A DNA stretch of 40,364 bases, from NCBI GenBank assembly GCA_031261485.1, contig JAISJO010000080.1, positions 1 to 40,364 of the forward strand, read 5' to 3'. The notes beneath the pieces are model-generated. The model was not told where the DNA came from and made no database searches. It worked only from the letters and a program-made list of their open reading frames with translations. Below, one piece after another: positions 32,538 to 39,712 of this stretch (the stretch's first letter is position 1; every line of letters starts with the position of its first letter). A program made the translations under genes and the position numbers. Source of the DNA: Propionibacteriaceae bacterium (GTDB taxonomy: Bacteria > Actinomycetota > Actinomycetes > Propionibacteriales > Propionibacteriaceae).

Positions 32538-33541
32538 CCGTTCTGGACACAGCAAACGCAGCGTCTCTGATGGACAGGTTCGGACGAGTCCACACCGACC
32601 TGCGGGTGTCCATCACGGATCGGTGTTCCCTGTCGTGTTCATATTGCGTCCCTCCGGGGGGTCTTCCACTCATGCCTGTCGGCACACTTCTCACTGTCGA
32701 GGAGATTGAGCGCCTGGTGAGAATCGCAGTCGGCATGGGCGTGACCAAGGTCAGGATCACGGGTGGAGAGCCCTTGGTGCGCGCTGACGTGGTCAACATC
32801 GTCTCGCGCCTGGCCCAACTAGCCCCGAGGCCAGAGTTGTGTTTGACGACCAATGGGGTCGGGTTGTCGAGGCTGGCCAGACCCTTAGAGGACGCCGGTC
32901 TGAACCGAGTGAACATCTCCCTGGACACTCTGGACGCACTCGCCTACCTGCGACTGACCGGTCTTGACCGTCTGGGCGATGTTCTTGCCGGGATCGAAGA
33001 AGCGATGAGACGAGATTTCACCCAGGTGAAACTGAACGCTGTCGCGCTGAAGGGCCTCACTGAAGAGGCGGGACCTGCTCTCTTGGAGTACGCCCTCGCT
33101 CGGGGTCTGGAACTGCGATTCATTGAACAGATGCCACTGGGTGGGGGCCAGTGGCACTCTTCCAACATTATGACAGCCGACGACCTCTTGTCTCTCCTGA
33201 GCCAACACCACGAATTGACCCCTATTCCTCGCTGCGACTCGATGCCCGCCACGAGATACCTTGTGGACTCCGGCCCAGGAATCGTCGGTGTCATCCCCTC
33301 TGTCACAAGGCCGTTTTGTGGCGATTGTTCCCGGGTTCGGTTGACCTCAGATGGGCAAATACGCGCCTGTCTCTTCAGCGATGATGCGCAGGATGTACGC
33401 GGGCTCGTTCGGTCTGGTGCGGATGACGCCCAAATCGAGAACGCCCTGCGCCAAGCCATCTGGGCAAAAAGGCCAGGGCATACCATCGGCTCGCAGTCTT
33501 TCCAGCCGCCTTCTCGCATCATGAAAGCGATTGGGGGCTGA
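32534..33541 (+). CDS. moaA: GTP 3',8-cyclase MoaA (radical SAM)
   Basis: A 335-residue radical SAM enzyme making the first committed intermediate of molybdenum cofactor from GTP. The N-terminal cluster is Cys31/35/38 (DRCSLSCSYCVPP), ITGGEPLVR follows near 75-83, and the C-terminal cluster is Cys262/265/279 (RPFCGDCSRVRL ... RACLF). It ends in the conserved Gly-Gly needed for catalysis. The ATG at 32534 overlaps the moaE stop; a GTG five codons upstream is less likely. Confidence 0.97.
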   Translation: MTVLDTANAASLMDRFGRVHTDLRVSITDRCSLSCSYCVPPGGLPLMPVGTLLTVEEIERLVRIAVGMGVTKVRITGGEPLVRADVVNIVSRLAQLAPRPELCLTTNGVGLSRLARPLEDAGLNRVNISLDTLDALAYLRLTGLDRLGDVLAGIEEAMRRDFTQVKLNAVALKGLTEEAGPALLEYALARGLELRFIEQMPLGGGQWHSSNIMTADDLLSLLSQHHELTPIPRCDSMPATRYLVDSGPGIVGVIPSVTRPFCGDCSRVRLTSDGQIRACLFSDDAQDVRGLVRSGADDAQIENALRQAIWAKRPGHTIGSQSFQPPSRIMKAIGG

Positions 33542-33542
33542 G

Positions 33543-34304
33543 ATGAGGCAATACAAGATTGCTGCGGGCATCTGCTTATCAGGAGGGCTGGCCAGGCGTC
33601 TAGGAGGGGTATCCAAATCGGCATTGCCTATTGAGGGGAAGACTCTCCTGGATCGCTCTCTGCACGCCCTTCAGGCACATGGAGCCTCACGGTTCGTCGT
33701 TGTCGGACCTCGGGAGCCTCTCGGCGACGGCTTGGAGGACATGGCCTCCATCAGTGACTCGCATGGCCAAGTCGTCGTCTACCACGAAAACTACGACACT
33801 CCACAGGTGCAATTCCTGACCGAAGACCCTCCGCATTCTGGACCAGCGTGGGCCACGGCAGCCGGGATCGCCGCGCTGAGTTTCCGTGGACTACTTCCCG
33901 ATGACTTGGTTGCAGTCGTCAGCGTCGACTTGCCTTTCCTCGATCTCGGACTGGACGCCCTTCTGACATCGGACAACGAGTGCACCGACAGATCTCACAC
34001 ATTGGGGATCACCTCATCGGGGCATCAGCAGTGGTTGCTCGGAGTCCACCGCTGGGACGCTCTGCGCAGCTTGTCAGCCCATGCACAACCAAACCAGTCA
34101 CTGATGAGCCTCTTCGCCGATGTCCACCCAACCTGGGTGGTGATTGAGGACGAGGCGGCCCACGACATCGATACCCCCGAGGACCTGGCCACTGTCTTGG
34201 CGACGCTAGGTTGCGCTGACAGTGTCCGAGAAGACTCAAGAGCAACACCCGCCGAGCAAACACTGAACGATGACGATATCGGTCAATACGCGCTTCCCTC
34301 ATGA
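33543..34304 (+). CDS. mobA: Molybdenum cofactor guanylyltransferase-like protein MobA
   Basis: A 253-residue nucleotidyltransferase of the MobA type, which adds GMP to make the bis-MGD form used by NarG. The nucleotide motif is LSGGLARRLGGVSKSALP near residues 13-30, with DLPFLD (magnesium site) near 143. The ATG is one base after the moaA stop, with GGGGGCTGAG before it. C-terminal 30 residues are unconserved. Confidence 0.9.
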   Translation: MRQYKIAAGICLSGGLARRLGGVSKSALPIEGKTLLDRSLHALQAHGASRFVVVGPREPLGDGLEDMASISDSHGQVVVYHENYDTPQVQFLTEDPPHSGPAWATAAGIAALSFRGLLPDDLVAVVSVDLPFLDLGLDALLTSDNECTDRSHTLGITSSGHQQWLLGVHRWDALRSLSAHAQPNQSLMSLFADVHPTWVVIEDEAAHDIDTPEDLATVLATLGCADSVREDSRATPAEQTLNDDDIGQYALPS

Positions 34305-34345
34305 CCTTAGCCTCACGATTACACACTCAAAAGGAGACAAACACT

Positions 34346-34600
34346 ATGGAACCTACTGAATTGATGGGGTGGGTCGAACAGGCCTGCGCCGAACTTGGAA
34401 TCCCTGCCCTCGACCTTGAGACAGTGACCCTCACACTGGACATGACTGGAGTCATCGCCCATGAGGTCGCTCGTCCGGCCGCGCCGCTGACTGCTCTCAT
34501 CGTGGGCCTAGCCGCAGCGTCAGACCCACACGGGAAAGACATTGGTGCCTCAATCCGTGCGGTCGAGTCGCTGGCTCTGCGAGGCAAGAACAATGTCTGA
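34346..34600 (+). CDS. Small DUF6457-like protein
   Basis: An 84-residue protein, MEPTELMGWVEQACAEL at the start, with the segment IAHEVARPAAPLTALIVGLAAASD. This resembles the DUF6457 domain that in many actinobacteria is fused to, or lies beside, MobA or FdhD-type cofactor proteins. Here it is free-standing. AAAGGAG lies 9-10 bases before the ATG. It overlaps moaD by 8 bases. Role unknown; its position between mobA and moaD points to molybdenum cofactor work. Confidence 0.75.
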   Translation: MEPTELMGWVEQACAELGIPALDLETVTLTLDMTGVIAHEVARPAAPLTALIVGLAAASDPHGKDIGASIRAVESLALRGKNNV

Positions 34601-34838
34601 GGCGCTCGTGAGGTACTTCGCGGCCGCTCGTGCGACCGCTGGAACAAATGAGGAGCACGTCAAGGCGAACCGTCAACTCGGTGACATCCTTGCCGAATTA
34701 GGTCACCGTCATGGTCCAGACTTCCAACAGGTAGCGGCGAGGTGCTCCTACCTCGTCGACTCCCATCGATTCGATGCTCAGGACCTAGTCCCGGCAGGGG
34801 CGACCGTTGATGTGCTACCCCCATTCGCAGGAGGGTAG
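34593..34838 (+). CDS. moaD: Molybdopterin synthase sulfur carrier subunit MoaD
   Basis: An 81-residue ubiquitin-fold protein that carries sulfur as a C-terminal thiocarboxylate to MoaE. It ends in VDVLPPFAGG; the terminal Gly-Gly is the defining feature. ALVRYFAAARATAG at the start fits the family. The ATG lies within the end of the DUF6457-like gene. The adenylating enzyme MoeB/MoeZ is not in the window. Last gene of the narK-2-to-moaD operon; a CGACGC...GCGTCG hairpin follows at 34845-34864. Confidence 0.93.
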   Translation: MSEALVRYFAAARATAGTNEEHVKANRQLGDILAELGHRHGPDFQQVAARCSYLVDSHRFDAQDLVPAGATVDVLPPFAGG

Positions 34839-34844
34839 GCCTCA

Positions 34845-34864
34845 CGACGCCGTGTCGCGCGTCG
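34845..34864. terminator. Hairpin between convergent moaD and moeA
   Basis: CGACGC (34845-34850) pairs with GCGTCG (34859-34864) around an 8-base loop in the 29-base gap. No T-run. Probable shared terminator. Confidence 0.4.
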
Positions 34865-34867
34865 GCT

Positions 34868-36112
34868 TCAGGGCAAAGCCATGAGTCGGACAACTTCGCC
34901 TGATTCCACATGAGTCACGTCAGCGGGAATCAGGGCGAAAGCGTCCGCCTTCGCCAGCGAGGTTATCAGATGAGATCCTGAGCCTGCCTGCGTGGCGGGA
35001 CGCACCTCCAGACATCCGTTCACACACTCGACGACCACTGGCATGTATTGTTCACGGCCTCCAGGCGAGACCCATGTCTGGGCGACGCGGGCATGCCAAG
35101 GCGAAGATGGGTTTACCTGCGTCATGGCTTCCAGAACTGGTCGCACAAAGGCGCTCGTCGAAGCTGCCACGGAGACCGGGTTGCCGGGAAGAGCGAGCAG
35201 CGGGGTATTCCTCCACGTCCCACATCCTTGAGGTTTGCCCGGTTGCATAGCCACCTTGGCCAGTATCCCGGTGTCCTGGAGGAGGTCACGCACGAGATCA
35301 CGGTCTCCGGCTGAAATACCTCCCACCGTGATGATGAGGTCCTGCGTGTCGGCGAAATCATCCAGAGCAAGTCGAATGTCTTCCTCACAATCGGGCACAT
35401 GCCTAGCAGTCACTTGTGCTCCGAGCCGGGTCAGTGCCGCCACTAGGTAGGCGGTGTTGGAATCAGGAATCTGCCCTAAAGAGGGCATGGACCCAGGTTC
35501 GACGGTCTCATCGCCGGTGGTCAGAAGGCCGACACGAGGTATCGACCGCACCACTATCGTGGAGTGTCCCACAGCGGCGGCGGCACCCAGGTCGGCCGAG
35601 TCGAGTCTGGTTCCTGCGGAAATGACCACGGCTCCCGGCAGCGTGTCTTCGCCGCGTCGTCTGATGTGCTGCTCGGGCACAGGACCCGCGATGTGCACCC
35701 AATCCTGGGGAGATTCCTCCAGCACACCTGACACAACGATGTCTTCCACAGGAACGACTGTGACCGCACCGACGGGGATGACAGCACCTGTCATGATCTT
35801 CATGGCAGTGCCCGGTTCGAGAATGACCTCTTCTGCAGGGCCTGCCAGGAGCGTGCCTATCAGACGAAGCCGAGCCTGGCCTCCCCTGACGTCTTCGGTC
35901 CGCACGGCATAGCCATCCATGGCCGAATTGTCGAAGGAGGGAACGGCCAGGACAGCCTCGCAGTCCCGCGCGAGGACTCGACCGAGGCCCTGCGCGAGAG
36001 GCACACTCTCAGTCTTGAGAGGCGAGACCAAGCCGACAACCACGTCCTTGTACTGATCCACGGTGAGTGGGCGTCGGCGAGGAGATGATTGGGAGTCTTC
36101 TTTGATTTGCAT
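34868..36112 (-). CDS. moeA: Molybdopterin molybdenumtransferase MoeA
   Basis: A 414-residue enzyme that inserts molybdate into adenylated molybdopterin. Motifs: SFDNSAMDGYA (about 59-69), IRRRGED, TVGGISAGDRDLV and LLALPGNPVS. Length and domain order fit MoeA. The start is the ATG at 36112; no ribosome site is visible and the predicted promoter puts the transcript start about 8 bases upstream, so it is likely near-leaderless. It diverges from modABC across a shared operator and converges on moaD. Confidence 0.95.
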   Translation of the reverse strand: MQIKEDSQSSPRRRPLTVDQYKDVVVGLVSPLKTESVPLAQGLGRVLARDCEAVLAVPSFDNSAMDGYAVRTEDVRGGQARLRLIGTLLAGPAEEVILEPGTAMKIMTGAVIPVGAVTVVPVEDIVVSGVLEESPQDWVHIAGPVPEQHIRRRGEDTLPGAVVISAGTRLDSADLGAAAAVGHSTIVVRSIPRVGLLTTGDETVEPGSMPSLGQIPDSNTAYLVAALTRLGAQVTARHVPDCEEDIRLALDDFADTQDLIITVGGISAGDRDLVRDLLQDTGILAKVAMQPGKPQGCGTWRNTPLLALPGNPVSVAASTSAFVRPVLEAMTQVNPSSPWHARVAQTWVSPGGREQYMPVVVECVNGCLEVRPATQAGSGSHLITSLAKADAFALIPADVTHVESGEVVRLMALP

Positions 36113-36168
36113 AGTTTCAACATATCATACTAGTCTATATCTTATTACAATCAAAAGGCTTGTAATAA
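36107..36168. promoter_or_regulatory. moeA / modA divergent promoter with operator TTATTACAA-N9-TTGTAATAA
   Basis: A perfect 9-bp inverted repeat, TTATTACAA (36142-36150) and TTGTAATAA (36160-36168), lies between the divergent genes. Rightwards: TTGCAT (36107-36112), 18 bases, TAGTCT (36131-36136). Leftwards on the minus strand: TTGATT, 16 bases, TAGTAT (36132-36127). The operator covers the modA start point and the moeA -35, so one regulator could switch both, for instance in response to molybdate (inference). It does not match the usual ModE site I know. Confidence 0.6.
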
Positions 36169-36181
36169 CAAAGGAGTTAAC

Positions 36182-36970
36182 ATGAAACACAGATTAGTGG
36201 CAGCAGTGGCTGTCGCCGCTCTAGCAACCCTGGCAGGATGCACCACACCCACCACCTCACCTTCCACCAACACTCAGACAGCGGCCGACTCACAGACCGC
36301 GCCGGTCGCGCAGGCTCCCGCCGAGATAACGGTCTTCGCCGCTGCCTCGCTCACCGAGACCTTCACCATCATCGCTGCCGATTTCGAAGCGGCAACGGGC
36401 GGCCACGTCAAGCTCGTCTTCGACGGTTCCTCTTCCCTGGTCACACAAATCAAGGAGGGCGCACCCGCTGACATCTTCGCCTCGGCCGATCAGACAAACA
36501 TGGACAAAGCCGGGGACCTGGTCACCAGTCCTGTCGTCTTCACGTCTAACAAACTCACCATTGTCACACCCGCAGACAATCCTGCCGGGGTGACCAGCAT
36601 CGCAGACCTGCCGAAGGCGGACACCGTGATCTGCGCCGCCGCCGTTCCGTGCGGAGCCATCGCCGCCAAGGTACTTGCTGCATCAGGAATATCTCTTACC
36701 CCAGTCTCAGAAGAACAAAGTGTCAAGGCCGTTCTGACCAAGGTGCAGATGGGCGAAGCAGAGGCCGGTCTGGTCTATTCCACCGATGCCAAAGCCGCCG
36801 GCGACAAGGTCAAGGAGATCCCTCTGCCTACTGATCTCCCCATTGGCACTGCCTATCCCATTGCCCTCGTCGCAGCATCGGCCCACACCGATCAGGCCCA
36901 AGCCTTCATCGACTATGTCCTGTCTGCGGCAGGCCAGTCGGTCCTAGAGGCTGCCGGCTTCCAGGCTTAG
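36182..36970 (+). CDS. modA: Molybdate ABC transporter, substrate-binding lipoprotein
   Basis: A 262-residue extracellular binding lipoprotein. The signal ends in a lipobox LAGC with acylated Cys20, then a Ser/Thr/Pro linker. The ModA fold begins ITVFAAASLTETF (about 50-62), with FDGSSSLVTQIKEGAPADIFASAD, the residues that hold the oxyanion. It ends VLSAAGQSVLEAAGF. AAAGGAG lies 5-6 bases before the ATG. First gene of modABC. Confidence 0.95.
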   Translation: MKHRLVAAVAVAALATLAGCTTPTTSPSTNTQTAADSQTAPVAQAPAEITVFAAASLTETFTIIAADFEAATGGHVKLVFDGSSSLVTQIKEGAPADIFASADQTNMDKAGDLVTSPVVFTSNKLTIVTPADNPAGVTSIADLPKADTVICAAAVPCGAIAAKVLAASGISLTPVSEEQSVKAVLTKVQMGEAEAGLVYSTDAKAAGDKVKEIPLPTDLPIGTAYPIALVAASAHTDQAQAFIDYVLSAAGQSVLEAAGFQA

Positions 36971-36975
36971 TTGCC

Positions 36976-37812
36976 ATGAGCACGACCGCAGCTAGGGCGG
37001 ATGGACACATGCCCAGGACAACTCGCTCCGCCTCCACAGTGCCACCATGGGCGTTAGTCCTATGTGCCTGCTCGCTGGTCATGCTGGTCGCCCCGGTTCT
37101 CGCCCTCACAGGGCAATCGGACTGGGAGCAAGTCTGGGCAGCAGCCCGCAGTCGTGTGGCTGTCAGAGCACTTGTGCTGTCCTTTGAAACCTCCGCTCTA
37201 GCTGCGCTCATCTGTGCACTGCTCGGCATCCCGGCGTCTCTCGCGCTCGCAAGGCGCCCACGCCAATCAGTCCTCCACGGACTCATTCTCCTGCCCTTGG
37301 TCCTGCCCCCCATGGTCTCGGGTTTGGCGTTGCTGACCTTGCTCGGCAAGCGAGGACTTCTTGGACCCGCTCTGGGTGGCTTCGGAATCTCCCTGCCCTT
37401 CACAACTGCCGCAGTGGTCATCGCACAGGTCTTTGTGGGACTGCCTTTCCTTGTGCTCAATGTGGAATCAGCGCTAAGAGCCCACGGCCAAACGTATGAG
37501 TGGGCAGCAGCGGGCCTAGGGTCCAGCCCCACCCGCACCTTCTTTCGCATCACTATCCCACTCGTGAGCCCTGCACTGCGGTCTGGACTCGCACTATGCT
37601 TCGCCAGAGCGTTGGGAGAGTTTGGGGCGACTGCTCTCTTCGCCGGGAATATGCCTGGAGTCACCCAAACTATGCCTCTGGCTATCTACACAGCCTTCAA
37701 CGGCGGTGGAGATTCTCTCGGCACAGCTGTCGCGCTCGCCCTCGAGTTGGTCATCGTCGCCATCATTCTCATGGCCGTCGCCACGTGGAAACCGAGGCAC
37801 ACCCATGCTTGA
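36976..37812 (+). CDS. modB: Molybdate ABC transporter, permease
   Basis: A 278-residue permease with about five or six membrane spans and the cytoplasmic EAA loop EWAAAGLGSSPTRTFFRITIPLVSPA (about 175-200), which docks on ModC. GEFGATALFAGNMPGVTQTMPLAIYTAF is the typical ModB C-terminal half. Start ATG is 6 bases after the modA stop; an internal ATG at codon 12 is possible. Its last 8 bases overlap modC. Confidence 0.94.
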   Translation: MSTTAARADGHMPRTTRSASTVPPWALVLCACSLVMLVAPVLALTGQSDWEQVWAAARSRVAVRALVLSFETSALAALICALLGIPASLALARRPRQSVLHGLILLPLVLPPMVSGLALLTLLGKRGLLGPALGGFGISLPFTTAAVVIAQVFVGLPFLVLNVESALRAHGQTYEWAAAGLGSSPTRTFFRITIPLVSPALRSGLALCFARALGEFGATALFAGNMPGVTQTMPLAIYTAFNGGGDSLGTAVALALELVIVAIILMAVATWKPRHTHA

Positions 37813-38911
37813 TGCTCAGATCATCGCCCATCGCGGGTCCTTCGACTTGGACGTCACCCTAGGAGCCGAGTCATCCCAGGTCGTGTGCCTCGTCGGCCCC
37901 AACGGCTCGGGCAAGTCCACACTCCTAGCGAGCATTTCGGGCCAGTTGCGCGCAGACGGGCATATCAATTTCGATGGTCATGTCCTCATGGGCGGAAGAC
38001 ACCCTGTTCCTGCACACAAGCGTGGCTTTGCCTGGATGGGACAGAATCCCGCAGTCTTCCCCCACCTGAGCGTGGTCCGCAATATCGAATTTGGCATCAG
38101 AGCACCCAGTCGCAGCCAAACCAGGGCTATTCTCGAACAGACCTTGACCGACTTTGACTTGATACCGCTGGCCGGGCGCTTGGGATCAGAGTTGTCTGGA
38201 GGTCAGAAGGCGCGCCTGGCATTGGCCAGGGTATTCGCCACATCGCCAGCGTTGGTCCTGCTCGACGAACCCTGTGCGGCTCTGGATGTGGATGCGGCGG
38301 CAGAGTTGCGAACGCTGATCTCGCAGAAACTGCGCTCAGAGCACGTCACTGCGCTCATCGCCACTCATTCTCTTCTCGACCTGACGGCATGGGCCGATCG
38401 CGTTGTCGTCGTGGACAAAGGGCACCTTGTGGAGCAAGGAAACATGGACACTATCCTGCGCTTTCCCCGAACTACCTTCCTCCAGTCGCTGGCCCAAGTC
38501 GGAGTCGTGACTGGGAAAGTTCACCAAGGGACTTTCCGCTCAGACACCGGCCTCGCCTTTCTCGCGCCCGAACAGACAAACGGGCCCGCACTCGCTTCGA
38601 TTCCCGCCCCCGCATGCTGGGCCACTGCCGTTGATCCCTCCAGAAGCCCTGACCCATCAGGCGAGCTCCAACTGGCTTCCCGCTTGACCGCTTTCCCTCC
38701 ACAGAACAGGGCGCCGAATATCGTTCACATCATGTCCACCATTGATCACTTGTCAGAAATGAATGGCCAAGTGACAATTCACGTCCCCGTTCTCCCTGCG
38801 GTGCCCATCGCGGTTTCCAGCGCTGACTTGGCACGTGGCCGATTCGGCCCTGGTATGCCAGTATGCATTAGTGTCAACACTGCACAGGTTGACATAGGGA
38901 AAATAGGGTAA
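37805..38911 (+). CDS. modC: Molybdate ABC transporter, ATP-binding protein
   Basis: A 368-residue ATPase energising ModB. Walker A GPNGSGKST (31-39), Q-loop MGQNPAVFPHLSV, signature LSGGQKARLALAR (130-142), Walker B LVLLDEP (150-156), and switch His in ATHS. The C-terminal part (about 290-368) resembles the oxyanion-binding MOP/TOBE domain of ModC, which may sense molybdate. The open frame starts much earlier inside modB, but the ATG at 37805 (MLDAQIIAHRG) is the family start. The promoter of the next gene begins within its end. Confidence 0.93.
   Translation: MLDAQIIAHRGSFDLDVTLGAESSQVVCLVGPNGSGKSTLLASISGQLRADGHINFDGHVLMGGRHPVPAHKRGFAWMGQNPAVFPHLSVVRNIEFGIRAPSRSQTRAILEQTLTDFDLIPLAGRLGSELSGGQKARLALARVFATSPALVLLDEPCAALDVDAAAELRTLISQKLRSEHVTALIATHSLLDLTAWADRVVVVDKGHLVEQGNMDTILRFPRTTFLQSLAQVGVVTGKVHQGTFRSDTGLAFLAPEQTNGPALASIPAPACWATAVDPSRSPDPSGELQLASRLTAFPPQNRAPNIVHIMSTIDHLSEMNGQVTIHVPVLPAVPIAVSSADLARGRFGPGMPVCISVNTAQVDIGKIG
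38889..38894 (+). promoter_or_regulatory. -35 element (TTGACA) of the SufR-like regulator gene
   Basis: A consensus TTGACA lies inside the last codons of modC. The matching -10 is ambiguous: TCTAGA after 17 bases, or a later TATTAT. This suggests the regulator can be transcribed apart from modABC. Confidence 0.35.
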
Positions 38912-38952
38912 TCTAGAGTATTATTGTGAATATTCGTGGACAAGGAGATGGC

Positions 38953-39708
38953 ATGGCCAAAGCTGATCGATCATCATACGACGGCACAACTGGACGTACC
39001 GACCATGGGGGGCGACGCACCCACATCATCCAACTTCTGCGTGACTCCAAGGAACCGCTCTCCGTGGCTGACGTCGCCGACAAGGTCGGGATTCACATCA
39101 ACACCGCCCGTTTTCACCTGGAATCCCTAGTCGATGCGGGATTGGCGGCACGAGAAACGTCCACCAATGACGGACCCGGCAGGCCGCGCGTTGTGTACAC
39201 CGGCACTCTGCCCAACCAGACCCACGAAAGGGCCCAGGGCTATCGACTCTTGGCCGAGATACTGACCACGGCCATCGCCCAGTCCAATCCCCAAGCCGGC
39301 GAGTGGCTCTACCAAGTTGGGCAGGAATGGGGCCGCTACTTGACCACCCGTGTTCCGCCTTTCACGACCATCGACGAAAGTGAGATCGCCCACCGTCTCG
39401 TCGACAAACTGGACGCTTTGTGGTTCGCTCCCGAACTGACACCCGAAGACCCCTCCAAGCTCTACCTGCACAACTGTCCTTTTGCCGAAACGGCCCGCCA
39501 GTACCCCACTGTCGTGTGCCAACTGCATGCCGGAATGATCAACGGTTCTCTGGAAGAGATGCGCTCCACCCAACGCCTAGGTGAGCTTGAGCCTAGCGTT
39601 CGCCGCCATCTGTGTGTCGGCACTCTCATTCCTGCCCCTGAGAGTTCGGCGACCGAGGTGGAGTTGCGGCTGAATCAGGATGCCGACGCACCCGAAGACG
39701 ACGTCTAG
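38953..39708 (+). CDS. SufR-like (COG2345) winged-helix regulator with cysteine cluster
   Basis: A 251-residue transcription factor. The N-terminal winged helix (about 22-83) reads LSVADVADKVGIHINTARFHLESLVDAGL with wing GPGRPRVVY. The C-terminal domain has Cys175, Cys189 and Cys221 (LHNCPFAE, VVCQLHAGM, RHLCVG), arranged like the iron-sulfur ligands of SufR-type regulators. I therefore infer a redox- or nitric-oxide-sensitive regulator, fitting a nitrate respiration block. The start is ATG 38953, 5 bases after AAGGAG; a GTG at 38926 is in frame. The stop lies 4 bases from the convergent sirtuin stop. Its targets are unknown; the inverted repeats at narK-1 and modA are candidates. Confidence 0.85.
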   Translation: MAKADRSSYDGTTGRTDHGGRRTHIIQLLRDSKEPLSVADVADKVGIHINTARFHLESLVDAGLAARETSTNDGPGRPRVVYTGTLPNQTHERAQGYRLLAEILTTAIAQSNPQAGEWLYQVGQEWGRYLTTRVPPFTTIDESEIAHRLVDKLDALWFAPELTPEDPSKLYLHNCPFAETARQYPTVVCQLHAGMINGSLEEMRSTQRLGELEPSVRRHLCVGTLIPAPESSATEVELRLNQDADAPEDDV

Positions 39709-39712
39709 CCCA

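Noticed and set aside
36107-36181. Molybdenum cofactor riboswitch upstream of modA or moeA
   Set aside because: The leader regions are too short (under about 50 bases) for the Moco RNA; only the DNA inverted repeat is present.
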